From contig NC_046293.1 of assembly GCF_004115265.2 (NCBI RefSeq), positions 25,306,173-25,370,172 on the forward strand: a stretch of 64,000 bases of DNA. Direction: 5' to 3'. Below are positions 41,801 through 48,620 of this stretch, piece by piece; positions within the stretch are counted from its first letter, which is position 1, and each line of letters begins with the position of its first letter. A program made the translations under genes and the position numbers. The notes below the pieces were generated by a model. The model had not been told where the DNA came from, searched no databases, and was given only the letters and a program-made list of their open reading frames with translations. Source of the stretch: Rhinolophus ferrumequinum. Taxonomy: Eukaryota; Chordata; Mammalia; Chiroptera; Rhinolophidae.

Positions 41801-44800
41801 GTTGGTGTTGACTGTTATTTACTGACAGACATAAGACTTCAAATACAGTTGAATGTCATACTACATGACATTAGAGATTTGAATTAGTTCAAAAAGACTC
41901 AATTAACTATTTTCTGAAAGCAAATATTCCATTTTATAATATCACTTTCTAGCTAATTTGTAAATTTATAGGTGTTTATGTTTTCTATTCCTCTAAAATG
42001 AGATATGGCTAAATTAAGATTTAGAAGGGCCAGCGACCAAAATAAGCAATTTTAAACATAAATTTCCCTTAAAAAGAGGCCAATATTTTATTTCCCATGA
42101 AAACCTGAGTTACTGCATTTGCCACACAGCCTATACTAAAAGTAACAGCCCTTTATTTAGATCTTTGTCTGATGTCTTAAATTGTGTATATAAAGATTTC
42201 TCTCTCCATTATTTCAGTTATCTTAATTTCTAACTATACATAATAAAAACTACACACAAATCACTGTGTATCTGAATATTTAAAATAATGGGTATGAAAA
42301 AGCAGATCTCTTACCTGAAGTGTGATTAAAGGATACTGAAAGAGAAAAAAAAATGAAGGTTAATAAGATAATAATGCATTTTTTTGCCACATATTGAATT
42401 ATAAAGATTATCTGACTTAATTTAACTGCTGAGACTTTAGCCCTCACTTTCCCAGAGGGTAAAGTTTCTACAGCTAAAGATGCCAAGAAAACCCCAAATA
42501 TGAAAGAGATCCCAAACCTCTTCTTGGAACTGAAAGTAGGTTTCATGCAACCCATTTTTTTTCTTATGTTATAGAAAGCCCTAAAGAAATATAAATTAGC
42601 TCACTATAAAGAAAAGTTTTATGTTTAAATTTGAAGTTTAACAATGAAACTATAGCTACATAGTTCTCCATGTTAGAATCCATTTTCATACTTCCTTTCA
42701 TACTTCCATGTGAAAAACTTCCTGACCACATTTTATATAGCCATAGATTTGCTTACATTTCATTGTACCATTATAAATTACTGAACTCACCAAATCCTCA
42801 ACAGGTTTGAACTTGGTATTCAGTGTCACAATGCGAATTTGAACTAAAAGAAAAGAGGACAATATTTTTTTTCCTGTTATTTCTTTTCCAGGTATGATTG
42901 CTTATGAATAGACATAGAAATTAATTGCCTTGCTATCATAGAATACTGCCTTCCCTTCTCCTCTAGCTCTGATTTGACCCTTTGAGATTTGAGTTCCATT
43001 TGGAAAGATCTCTTATTGCACATTTGTAATTCCTCTGTTGACAATACTCTTGTTACTAAAGCTGACACTAGCTACTGCCACCACTGGAAACTTTTACCCT
43101 AACAACCTATAAGCTTATCTTACAAGTTGGCAGCAGAATTATTTATAGAAGGACAAATGTGAAATAAGTATGGTAGGAGTTAGACATAATTTTTCTGGAA
43201 AAATATATGGATGTTAGCAAACATTATAGTACATTAATTTTAGCAGAATTCTAGAAAACCATTGTAGCTACTTTTGTATACATATCCGTCATCATAGCAT
43301 TTTAATAAGTACAGCGAGAGAATATAATGCAGTAAAAAAATCTCATTATGTAAATTCTGTTTTAATTCTTTTCAATAGTTCATACAAATATATAATATCA
43401 GCACAAAATGTTCTGATTTAACTCCCTATTTTACAAATGAGAAAACTAAAGATCTCAAAGATCAGAATTTACTTGGCAAAAGCCAATAATTTATTAAGAG
43501 AGCCAAGACAAAAGCCATATTCTTCTGAACCCTTGTTTGGTGTTCTTTCTGCTATATTCTCCTCACAATAATAATAAAGAAAATAGAAAGGCTCTGCATA
43601 GGTTATCAGATTTGTGATTATTTCTACTGTTATGAATAATAATAATAACATAAGAAATATATTTTTAATATAAGTTATTATGTTAATAATAACATAAGAA
43701 ATGATAAGAAATATTATTTAAGGAGTCTTTACTATTTACTAGATACTATTTTACATTCATTCTCTTATTCTCACAATATTTATGTAAGTGAGACACTTAT
43801 TATCTCTATTCTACAAATGAAAAAAATCAAATCTAAATAGAAATTTAGCCACCTTACTCAACTGGTAAATTATGGAGCAACAATTCAAACCAAATAATTT
43901 TGCTTCACATCTCATGCTTGTAATCATTGTATTATGTAGACTACATAAAATTTGTCACTAGAATTTGTCAAAAGTGAAAGTGGCATACAAAATTTTAAGA
44001 AGCAAAGCATTCATTTACTGGAGTTGGAGAAAATTATTTTATAATTGACCTAGCCAATCAGTTAAAATTCTAGAAATCCCGTAACATTAAGAATAAATTT
44101 AAGACTAAAATTCATATGTGTGGATTGCTCTGAATTTGAAGAACGCATTCCTAAGGTCAGTGATACAAAGGAAACATGAATATATATATACATATTTTTA
44201 TTAGTTTCAGGTGTACAAAACAATGCTAGGTATCTATCCAGAGAAATCCAAAATGCTAATTCGAAAAAACATGTACACCCCTATGTTTATTGCAGCACTG
44301 TTCACAATAGCCAAGACATGGAAACAACCGAAATGCCTATCGTTAGATGCCTGGATTAAGAAATTGTGGTACATTTATACAATGGAGTATTACGCAGCCA
44401 TAAAGAAGAAAAAAATCTTACCATTTGCAACAACATGGATGGACCTAGAGAACATTATGCTGAGTAAATGAGCAAACTAAACAGAAATAGTCTCAGCAAT
44501 ATAGAGGAAAAACTGAGGGTTGCTAGTTGGGAGGAGGGTAGGGATGAGGAGAAGGTGAGGGGATTAGAAAGCACAAATTGGTATTCATAATATTGCCAAG
44601 GGGATAGGAAAGACAGTTTGGGGAATATAATCAATAATGTTGTAAAGACTTTGTAGGGTGTCTTTGTAGATTGAGACATGAATATTGACTTACCATTCTC
44701 TCCAGGTTTATAGATTGGTTTGTCTGTTTGCACAAAGGTCACTGTCTCTTCTGAAGTGAGTACTACGGACCTCCTCTCAAAGATTTTAAGAGTATCTCCT

Positions 44801-45949
44801 TTAGCCAGCAATGTCACAAAAGCCAACTGTTCAGAGGACTTTTGAGAAACCTGTTTATGTTTAAGAGCAGATAGTGGAAAAATTATTTTTAGACATTAAT
44901 GGTAAACAATATCTTAATTTGGCTTCTCAGGCTGAGAGAGTCTTATAAACTCATTATTTCTTAATGAGAGACTTAGTGATCACCTGTTACAATTCCTTTA
45001 TTTAATATGAGAACCATTTGTAATAGTTATTTTCATATTTTCTTGCCTTCTATTTTCCTTTTTTTTCTTGCCGTACATCCCAATTCTGCTTCCCCTTACC
45101 TAGATTCTCTTTCCTCATATTGTTAAACAGTTCTACCAAAAAGCAGCAATTATGTCTTATCAGCCCCTATAATAGAAAAATGGCAATATTTCACAAGTTT
45201 TTTTGCCTGTGTAAATGTTTGCTTTATTTTTTGCCTATCAGAAATTCTCTAGTTTTACTCCCTAGTTTCCACAATTCATCTGAAATCAAAATTTGTTTTT
45301 TCTTTAAAAATAAATATTAAGTAATAATTTCATGTTCCTATCTTAAGTTCTGAAATGGCAAATTCAGTGCCTCACCTTGAAATCTGCACAATCATAGAAG
45401 TTCTCCTCCTCCACAGACTGCTCAAAGATAGTGGTATTGAATTCATTATCCTCTAAGACAACACTCAAGTATACAGATTCATTAAGGTTTAAAAGGTGGA
45501 GACAAGCTTTTTCTGTAGAATGACTCTGCATCACAGAGGAGACCCATAGAATGTACTGCCTGTGTAAAGACAGTAACCAACACTCTAAACAAGTGTAGGA
45601 GAAATGCAGAACATGCATAAAACGCAAGGTTAGCTTATTGAAATATTCCTGCAACATACACATTTTTCATAGACAGTATTACAATAAACTTGAGTATGCA
45701 AAGAGAGGTATCTTAAGAAAAAGATATCAATTCCCTTCATACACTTGTTTAACATTTATAAGGCAAACCAGCACTCGGTCTCAGAAGTTGAAGTGGTAAA
45801 ACATCAAATTTTAACACAGAACACATTTAATAAGGTCGCTTTGCTAGTACTTTAATATGAATAGAGAGTATAATATTCCCTTACGGTTCTGAAGCCACAG
45901 CAACAGTAAAATAAAGCCCAAAGGTACTCAGAAAAATGGTGGGCACCAT
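6891..45949 (-). CDS. OVOS: Ovostatin (alpha-2-macroglobulin family), complete, 35 coding exons
   Basis: Secreted bait-and-trap protease inhibitor. The protein is 1450 residues (chicken ovostatin is about 1470). Coding exons, all GT-AG, are listed separately. Summed length is 4353 nt, divisible by three, with no internal stop. Order: signal peptide 1-19, macroglobulin domains to about 660, bait region about 680-725, CUB/thioester domain about 740-1300, receptor-binding domain about 1310-1450. Ovostatin rather than A2M, PZP or A2ML1 is indicated by [14 protein letters not shown] and [12 protein letters not shown], which track chicken ovostatin. The oddity is the thioester site, GCGEPN in place of GCGEQN, with drifted motifs around it. 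The start is the first ATG after a TATA box, with G at -3 and +4. The bait-exon donor at 25842 is weak but the only one that keeps frame. The stop sits in the penultimate exon. Confidence 0.93.
7355..7401. repeat. (CAA)n microsatellite
   Basis: About 15 CAA units in an OVOS intron. Confidence 0.95.
7662..7764 (-). CDS. OVOS: OVOS exon 34: receptor-binding domain
   Basis: Residues 1400-1433: [28 protein letters not shown]. The terminal YDYYE motif is universal in the family. Confidence 0.94.
8371..8439 (-). CDS. OVOS: OVOS exon 33: receptor-binding domain
   Basis: Residues 1377-1399: [20 protein letters not shown], then LEN. Matches chicken VMQVEYKKNHVLLYLGN. Confidence 0.92.
8809..8899 (-). 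CDS. OVOS: OVOS exon 32: receptor-binding domain
   Basis: Residues 1346-1376: [19 protein letters not shown]. VxIVDVKMLSGFxP is the family signature. The lysines of the A2M receptor helix (KPTVKMLE) are replaced by MSSIEE. Confidence 0.92.
10009..10133 (-). CDS. OVOS: OVOS exon 31: receptor-binding domain start
   Basis: Residues 1305-1345: [20 protein letters not shown] and NFDLTVTF, matching TALRYNI and the beta-sandwich domain of the family. Confidence 0.92.
10567..10776 (-). CDS. OVOS: OVOS exon 30
   Basis: Residues 1235-1304: [28 protein letters not shown] and [15 protein letters not shown]. Consensus DTVVALxALxxY starts with Asp; here it is Gly. Confidence 0.94.
11745..11956 (-). CDS. 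OVOS: OVOS exon 29
   Basis: Residues 1164-1234: [29 protein letters not shown] and [27 protein letters not shown] is a family hallmark. Confidence 0.94.
12047..12464 (+). mobile_element. Solo LTR, ERVL-MaLR (MLT1 type), fossil
   Basis: Begins TGTTATGGGCTGAATTCCTC and ends with the MaLR 3' block CCAGAACTGTG, TTTCTGTTGCTTAAGCCACC, then TTTTGTTATGG and AACTAACA. Only the LTR is present, with no internal region, antisense to OVOS. High divergence indicates an insertion older than the mammalian orders' diversification or close to it. Confidence 0.8.
12650..12975 (+). mobile_element. L1 LINE 3' tail
   Basis: Sense L1 3' end: GGTTGCCAGATGGGAGGAGG, GTAAAGTACAGCATAGGGAA and an A-rich end TAAATAAATAAAG. 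5'-truncated to about 0.3 kb, antisense to OVOS. Confidence 0.85.
13125..13290 (-). CDS. OVOS: OVOS exon 28
   Basis: Residues 1109-1163: [28 protein letters not shown] and [14 protein letters not shown], helical repeats of the thioester domain's alpha-toroid. Confidence 0.92.
14155..14229 (-). CDS. OVOS: OVOS exon 27
   Basis: Residues 1084-1108: [20 protein letters not shown], matching GVEDEVxLSAYITIALLEA. Confidence 0.92.
16191..16347 (-). CDS. OVOS: OVOS exon 26: thioester domain
   Basis: Residues 1031-1083: [36 protein letters not shown], matching chicken FIYIDDNVQAQTLIWLATKQ and DGCFQSTGILVNNAMK. Confidence 0.94.
16960..17041 (-). CDS. OVOS: OVOS exon 25: thioester domain
   Basis: Residues 1004-1030: [19 protein letters not shown], then QRNQKGSLW across the junction. 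Family consensus is GYQKQLxYKHxDGSYSxFG and GNTWLTAF, so the second half has drifted. Confidence 0.92.
17105..17290 (+). repeat. MIR SINE
   Basis: Diverged MIR: GTTAGACAGACATAAATT, GTTCCTACCTTGTAGGATTT and GCCTGGCTCAATAAATAGC, in consensus order. Confidence 0.65.
17818..17994 (-). CDS. OVOS: OVOS exon 24: thioester exon with altered motif
   Basis: Residues 945-1003: [17 protein letters not shown], then CGCGEPN (963-969), then [18 protein letters not shown]. The canonical sequence is PYGCGEQNMVLFAPN. The thioester Cys (965) remains, but the partner Gln is Pro968 (codon CCA, plus-strand TGG at 17924-17926). The preceding Tyr is also Cys. No internal thioester can form. In chicken ovostatin the same bond is lost by changing the Cys instead. 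Confidence 0.95.
18707..18790 (-). CDS. OVOS: OVOS exon 23
   Basis: Residues 917-944: [20 protein letters not shown], matching chicken IDLPTNVVEGSPRPSFSVVG. Confidence 0.93.
19605..19656 (-). CDS. OVOS: OVOS exon 22
   Basis: Residues 900-916, [17 protein letters not shown], matching chicken PEGIRREETQNFLICMK. Confidence 0.92.
20373..20491 (-). CDS. OVOS: OVOS exon 21: CUB domain
   Basis: Residues 860-899: [18 protein letters not shown] and [16 protein letters not shown], matching family DTxIKPLLVEPEG. Confidence 0.93.
22030..22159 (-). CDS. OVOS: OVOS exon 20
   Basis: Residues 817-859: [19 protein letters not shown] and [15 protein letters not shown], matching chicken RKSYVWNIFPKGTG. The CxCA motif usual before this is absent. 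Confidence 0.9.
22540..22768 (-). CDS. OVOS: OVOS exon 19
   Basis: Residues 740-816: [20 protein letters not shown], then [20 protein letters not shown], then [14 protein letters not shown] and [10 protein letters not shown]. The strongly conserved PDTITEWKA is PDTITQWET here. Confidence 0.94.
23203..23299 (-). CDS. OVOS: OVOS exon 18: bait region end and PETWIWD
   Basis: Residues 708-739: [17 protein letters not shown], then [20 protein letters not shown] marks the end of the bait region in all A2M-family proteins. Acceptor GTGAAG (23301-23300) follows a pyrimidine-rich tract; donor AA then GTGAGC. Confidence 0.85.
24340..24890 (+). repeat. L2 LINE 3' region
   Basis: Sense L2 3' end signatures: CAGGTCTTAGTATAAATATA, CTTCCAGGAGGACAT, and the end GGCCTCAATAAGTGTTTGTT. 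Boundaries approximate; it may begin nearer 23700. Confidence 0.65.
25842..25983 (-). CDS. OVOS: OVOS exon 17: bait region, first part
   Basis: Residues 661-707: [18 protein letters not shown] opens as in the family (DMGxKxFTNSKIRxPxxC). Then comes a variable bait stretch, including [16 protein letters not shown], offering Arg, Tyr, Leu and Phe cleavage sites. The acceptor TTTGAAG is good. The donor used here is GCAT then GTGGGT, which keeps the family's phase 1; the stronger-looking GTAATG four bases on would break frame with exon 18. The start is certain and the end is less so. Confidence 0.75.
26077..26098. repeat. (TA)n microsatellite
   Basis: About 11 TA units. Confidence 0.9.
26165..26640 (-). 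repeat. MIR SINE, antisense, split by a younger SINE
   Basis: Reverse-strand MIR signatures lie on both sides of the tRNA-SINE: CACTATGTGCTAAATTTTTG and TTTTATATCATTTCCATTTG before it, and AGCAGGGACTTAAACTAAAG after it. The two halves are contiguous once the SINE and its duplication are removed. Confidence 0.65.
26284..26521 (+). mobile_element. tRNA-derived SINE (bat Ves/Rhin type)
   Basis: Pol III A box in GATGGCTCAGTTGTTTAGAG and B box in GGTTGCCGGTTTAATTCC, then a bat-type body (GGTGGGCTGCGCCCCCTGCA) and an A tail after CCCAATAAAATG. Target-site duplication AGATAAGCACTA at 26272-26283 and 26522-26533 is exact. The element supports a bat host. The B box has a TTTAATTCC change, so internal promoter activity is doubtful. 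Confidence 0.92.
27072..27242 (-). CDS. OVOS: OVOS exon 16
   Basis: Residues 604-660: [36 protein letters not shown] and DTYDIVR. Near-colinear with chicken ovostatin IYNLHPIQDLQGYIFNGLNL, the clearest diagnostic exon. Confidence 0.96.
29163..29505 (+). mobile_element. Solo LTR, ERVL-MaLR (MLT1 type), fossil
   Basis: Begins TGCTATGGTCTGAATATTTG and carries TTGGGAGGTGATTAGGGC, then CCAGAACTGTGAGAAATAAA and TTTTGTTATAGC. No internal region is present. Diverged and ancient, lying in an OVOS intron antisense to the gene. Confidence 0.88.
29757..29848. repeat. Compound microsatellite (CT)n(TA)n
   Basis: About 24 CT units at 29757-29804 run directly into about 22 AT units at 29805-29848. A shorter (AT)n follows near 29955. 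Confidence 0.95.
30109..30255 (-). CDS. OVOS: OVOS exon 15
   Basis: Residues 555-603: [20 protein letters not shown]. The CALRAVDxSVLLL motif is invariant in A2M relatives; one residue is missing between LL and the acidic run. Confidence 0.95.
30609..30754 (-). CDS. OVOS: OVOS exon 14: macroglobulin domain 5-6
   Basis: Residues 506-554: [20 protein letters not shown] and [13 protein letters not shown], almost identical to chicken LLVYMLHPAKELVADSVRF and EKCFKNK. Confidence 0.95.
31195..31249 (-). CDS. OVOS: OVOS exon 13
   Basis: Residues 488-505, [18 protein letters not shown], matching MAKGKIVLTGEIKV of chicken. Confidence 0.92.
31500..31745. repeat. Two MIR fragments, opposite orientation
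   Basis: 31500-31635 reads as sense MIR (GCCAAGTCATTTCACCTTCT, GAGTTAACACATATAAAG). 31640-31745 reads as antisense MIR (AAGGCTTAGAGAGTTTAAAC, CCAAGGTCAACTAACTTGCA). Both are old and diverged. Confidence 0.6.
32198..32425 (-). CDS. OVOS: OVOS exon 12: macroglobulin domain 5
   Basis: Residues 412-487: [35 protein letters not shown] and NINFFYL. Counterpart of chicken LYSWTSSFVRIEPL and QKRMITVYYILNTEGY. Confidence 0.95.
32733..32767. repeat. 17-bp tandem duplication
   Basis: Two adjacent copies of CAAAAACGTGGAGTAAA in the intron before OVOS exon 12. Confidence 0.85.
33040..33355 (+). mobile_element. L1 LINE 3' tail
   Basis: Sense L1 3' end closely related to the copy at 12650: TAGTTGCCAGATGGGAGAAG, GTAAAGTACAGCTTAAGGAA and a GTGTAATTGAAAAAC end. 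5'-truncated. Confidence 0.85.
34005..34163 (-). CDS. OVOS: OVOS exon 11
   Basis: Residues 359-411: [30 protein letters not shown] and [10 protein letters not shown]. The last stretch matches chicken ovostatin (SIDTSKIFDPELSLK) better than A2M, and supports the ovostatin call. Confidence 0.95.
34501..34610 (-). CDS. OVOS: OVOS exon 10: macroglobulin domain 4
   Basis: Residues 322-358, ending [19 protein letters not shown], close to chicken VTIENMDRYFRRGISYFGQ. Confidence 0.94.
35167..35278 (-). CDS. OVOS: OVOS exon 9
   Basis: Residues 285-321: [17 protein letters not shown] and [10 protein letters not shown], matching DTDGCxSxxxxxKVFxL of the family. Confidence 0.92.
37668..37785 (-). CDS. 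OVOS: OVOS exon 8
   Basis: Residues 245-284: [16 protein letters not shown] and [12 protein letters not shown], matching chicken YTYGQPVEGKVQLSVC. Confidence 0.92.
38011..38184 (+). mobile_element. tRNA-derived SINE (bat Ves/Rhin type)
   Basis: A box GGTTAGCTCAGTTGGTTAGA and canonical B box GGTTGCCGGTTCGATCCCC. The body is shorter than that of the copy at 26284. Target-site duplication AAAAATCAAATTCAA at 37996-38010 and 38185-38199 is exact. Intact Pol III boxes and perfect duplication suggest a relatively recent insertion. Confidence 0.93.
38695..38900 (-). repeat. MIR SINE, antisense
   Basis: Reverse MIR order: CATTATCTTATTTATTTTTC, GAGATGTAGGTATATTATTT, TTTTATAGATTAGTAAACTG and ACTCAGATCTTCC. 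Confidence 0.75.
39106..39152. repeat. Pyrimidine tract (CTTTT)n
   Basis: TTTTC units in an OVOS intron. Open frames across it are artefacts. Confidence 0.9.
39810..39894 (-). CDS. OVOS: OVOS exon 7: macroglobulin domain 3
   Basis: Residues 217-244: [12 protein letters not shown] and [15 protein letters not shown], in line with VLPKFxVxVxxP of all A2M relatives. Confidence 0.93.
40406..40574 (-). CDS. OVOS: OVOS exon 6: macroglobulin domain 2
   Basis: Residues 161-216: [27 protein letters not shown] and THQFTVIRY. The usual VEEY/VEEF at the end of this exon has become VIRY. Confidence 0.92.
42315..42335 (-). CDS. OVOS: OVOS exon 5: 21-nt microexon
   Basis: Encodes YPLITLQ (residues 154-160) between a clean CTTTCAG acceptor and GTAAGA donor. 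The same 21-nt exon (YPLIxxQ) is a conserved feature of A2M-family genes, which makes this tiny exon secure. Confidence 0.9.
42791..42843 (-). CDS. OVOS: OVOS exon 4
   Basis: Residues 136-153, [18 protein letters not shown], matching the FRVVALDFNFKPV segment of the family. Confidence 0.9.
43715..43930 (-). repeat. MIR SINE, antisense
   Basis: CATTCTCTTATTCTCACAAT, TTATCTCTATTCTACAAATG and ATTCAAACCAAATAATTTTG follow reverse MIR order. Diverged. Confidence 0.65.
44196..44672 (+). mobile_element. L1 LINE 3' fragment next to OVOS exon 3
   Basis: Plus-strand ORF2 C-terminus ([38 protein letters not shown]) then L1 3'UTR (GGTTGCTAGTTGGGAGGAGG). The first 30 bp (TTTCAGGTGTACAAAACAA) read as L1 3' end in the opposite orientation, so either an inversion or a second fragment is present. 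The element ends within about 20 bp of the exon 3 donor. Confidence 0.85.
44694..44850 (-). CDS. OVOS: OVOS exon 3: macroglobulin domain 1-2
   Basis: Residues 84-135. Carries the family hallmark [12 protein letters not shown] preceded by [10 protein letters not shown]. An L1 tail ends about 20 bp beyond its donor. Confidence 0.95.
45376..45559 (-). CDS. OVOS: OVOS exon 2: macroglobulin domain 1
   Basis: Residues 22-83, including [23 protein letters not shown] and [10 protein letters not shown], aligning with chicken QYVLMVPAVLQS and INTTIFEKNT. Acceptor ACACAG, donor AAG then GTGAGG. Contains N-glycosylation sequons NES and NTT. Confidence 0.92.
45885..45949 (-). CDS. OVOS: OVOS exon 1: signal peptide
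   Basis: Residues 1-21: [19 protein letters not shown] then SE. It is a hydrophobic secretory signal with likely cleavage after Ala19. The ATG has G at -3 and +4. The donor is CC then GTAAGG; the split codon joins exon 2 to give SEPQYIL, like EPQYVL of chicken ovostatin. Confidence 0.88.
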
Positions 45950-46090
45950 TTCAACCCAATGCCTGAACAACAAAGAGTTCAAGATAAATAGTCTCTCTGT
46001 CTCTTTGTCTCTCTTTTTCTCTTATTGGAAGTCAGCTGCCTCAAGTCTCCACTTTCGGTCCTTCTACTCTGCTTTTCTCTGTACAGTGTT

Positions 46091-46100
46091 GCTTTTATAG
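46091..46100 (-). promoter_or_regulatory. OVOS: OVOS TATA box
   Basis: Minus-strand CTATAAAAGC lies about 145 bp upstream of the start codon, which puts transcription start near 46060-46070 and gives a 5'UTR of about 115 nt with pyrimidine/purine tracts. It is the only good TATA in the first 300 bp upstream. Confidence 0.65.
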
Positions 46101-47759
46101 TCACACACAATGAAGGATCAATTACTTTTTGGAGCAAGTATCATGAGACTTACTAACGACATTTTAAATTACCTTTCCCATTACTTCTCAGGGGTGTCAA
46201 TATATGACTTCCTTCTTAAGTTCACTGGATGCTGCTCTGTTTTTGGAATCAGGCTCACAGGTTGAACAGGAAGAAAGAGAAAAACAAAGAAAGCAGTTGT
46301 ATGACACTTAGGAGTTCATTCGTTTAATTTAGTACCTCACTCACAGGGCTGACCGCAGTTAATATGTAGGAACTAGCACTTGGAAGAAAACTGCCCCTCC
46401 AAAAAAGCTGTTAACTATCACTCCAGTCCCCAAAAGGTAAATTTTCCAGGCTTCTGGAAAAGTAGCATATCTGATATTACCAAAACTCAGATGCAAATAG
46501 ATATCTCAATACAGGCTCGTTTTACAGATAATTGAAACTATTAAGTTATTCTTTTATAATTTCATAATGCAGAACACAGATAGTGAGGTTTTTATTTACA
46601 ATGTTCAATATCATTTTCTACCCTAAATATAATTTAAAAATGAAAGAAAAGGTGATAAATACATACATGTGTGAGTGCATACACATGTAATAATCACTTA
46701 TTGCAAAAAAAATATATAAAAAAAGAGAGATTTACCATCATTTTGATTGAAAAACATTTCTACAAGGAAAATGAGCCATACCAAAGAAACTGGCAGCCTC
46801 TTGATAGTTTCCAGCGCGTTAATTCTCCCATTTGTCTTGTTTTCTTTAACATCTTTTCTATTTCAAATATCGATGGAGTTAATGCCTCTGGTTTGAAGAA
46901 TGTTACACTGGGTAATGAAAGTTTCAGATTTTTAGAAATAAGCTTGCAGCACTGCAACAGCAAATATGAAGGAAAGAACAACAAAGCCAATTATAACAGA
47001 CAAGGAGCTGTAATGGAAGGTAAAATACAGGCAATGATGAGGCCTAAGGAATGTGAGAACAAGGGTTCCGTGTTGACTACATTTTGTATTCCAACGCAGA
47101 GCTGTGTTCATGAAAACTCTGACGATGTTGTTCTCTCAGTAGAATTAAGACATCATTCCTTTTCCAATTCCTATTTAGGACTTTAGCTTTTGACTGCCTT
47201 TCCTCTGACATGCTAATCCTCAATGGCTGACCTGTCCTACCATTTTAAGATTTAATATATTTCCACGGGAACTTCAAACTGTGGGTCTCCGTTTTCGACC
47301 AATACCCTTCCCTCAGCCGCGTAGGCTCATTATTAGAACAACTCTCTACACCCCACTCTCCATAAGATAAATTAAGTCACTAGCTTCCAAAACAATTGAA
47401 GCTCACAAGCTTTCATTCATCAACATTCAAGACAAGCAGCACCACAAGGCAGATTGTGTATAAATCAAAGCAACAAATTCTTTATTCCCAAGGCTCATAA
47501 ATCTAAAGTAGTGAAACGTCCCTAAAATAGTTTTATTTTTGTAAATGTAAAATTTTATGCTGAGTAAATGACTCTATCTTAGCTTTAATCAAGCAATTTA
47601 CTGTTAACAAAAATATGTTTTGCACTATTCTTTTAAAATGTCTTGGGCACTAGCATGCTTTTATGATATCTCTTTTCTCAAATATGATTTTATCTAATTA
47701 ACATGGCCCAAAACAATTTTATATGATTAACATGTTTATCAAGTTAATGGGCTCTTATT
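46101..47759. other. OVOS upstream region, no gene recognised
   Basis: Probable proximal regulatory DNA. A 171-codon plus-strand open frame at 46671-47186 has no recognisable family and is judged a chance frame. No repeat family recognised. Confidence 0.45.
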
Positions 47760-48200
47760 CCAGAAAATTCAGATGTGAATCCAGCCAGATCTATTGAGTA
47801 CTTGTTATTAATTAGCAACAGTGCTAGTTTCTAGAGATAACAAGTTGAACAAGACACAGTTCTTGACAAGAGTTTACCTTCTAATAGAGAAGGGAAGAAA
47901 GGAAAGGAGACAGGGAGGGGGCAAAAAGAGAAAGAAGGAATGAAAGGCAGGAGGGAGTATTAGAGAAAGGGGGGAAGATAAAGGAAGAGAGGAACTGTTG
48001 AAGAGGGAAGTTATTTGCTGAATACTTAATAATTAGCAGGCAATGTGCTAGATGCTGATATTGACAATATCTCATTTAATCCTCAGAAAATACAATTTTA
48101 AATTTATTATTTATTCTCATTTTATAGATAAGAAAAATACAGCATCAGAAAAAGTCATTAATTTTCATAGGGTAACCCAGACAGTAAGTGGTTGGGAAAA
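47760..48200 (-). repeat. MIR/L2 fragments, antisense
   Basis: 47785-47885 resembles antisense L2 (TTGAGTACTTGTTATTAATT, GATAACAAGTTGAACAAGAC). 48005-48190 resembles antisense MIR (CAATATCTCATTTAATCCTC, TTTTATAGATAAGAAAAATA). Between them is a purine-rich GGAA tract. Confidence 0.6.
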
Positions 48201-48414
48201 AGTTCTTTTAATAATTATAAATTAAGGGAGATTAAAGGATATCTTCATATGTAAGAATACAAAAGGGCATGGATTAATGTACTATATCCTAATTTCTCAG
48301 TAGATTTCTACTGAGCAAAGAGGTATATACGTAATAGAAAATAGATGTTACATCATCATCAGTTGACAAATTCAATATTATTTAGGTTATTGGTGTTCAC
48401 TGCTATGGGAATAC

Positions 48415-48620
48415 CTCTATTCACTCATTCATTCATACATATTTATTGATTACCTATTATCTGCTAGAATTGTGGTAGATGGTTGGGATGAAGAGGTGAA
48501 TATAAGTTTTGGAGTTATCGTTCTATCAGGAAAGGCAGAGGCTAAATAACTAATTGCACTATTAATTATTTCATTGCACTCATGGCAAATGTGACAGAGG
48601 AGAAAGAACTATAGGGCATC
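48415..48620 (-). repeat. L2 LINE 3' end, antisense
   Basis: TCACTCATTCATTCATACAT followed by TTTATTGATTACCTATTATC is the reversed L2 terminus. The rest is diverged. Confidence 0.55.

Larger units (their letters stand above)
6944..45884 (-). other. OVOS introns: content overview
   Basis: Thirty-four introns, AT-rich, with no second gene seen on either strand. Recognisable contents are listed separately: simple repeats, MIR and L2 copies, two solo MLT1-type LTRs, L1 tails and two SINEs. The largest repeat-poor stretches, where I see nothing, are about 13300-14150, 14250-16180, 20500-22000, 27250-29150, 35300-37650, 39900-40400 and 40580-42300. Confidence 0.6.

Noticed and set aside
6891-45949. 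OVOS as a pseudogene or as A2M/PZP/A2ML1
   Set aside because: All exons join in frame without stops; diagnostic segments such as [14 protein letters not shown] and [12 protein letters not shown] match ovostatin, not the other paralogues.
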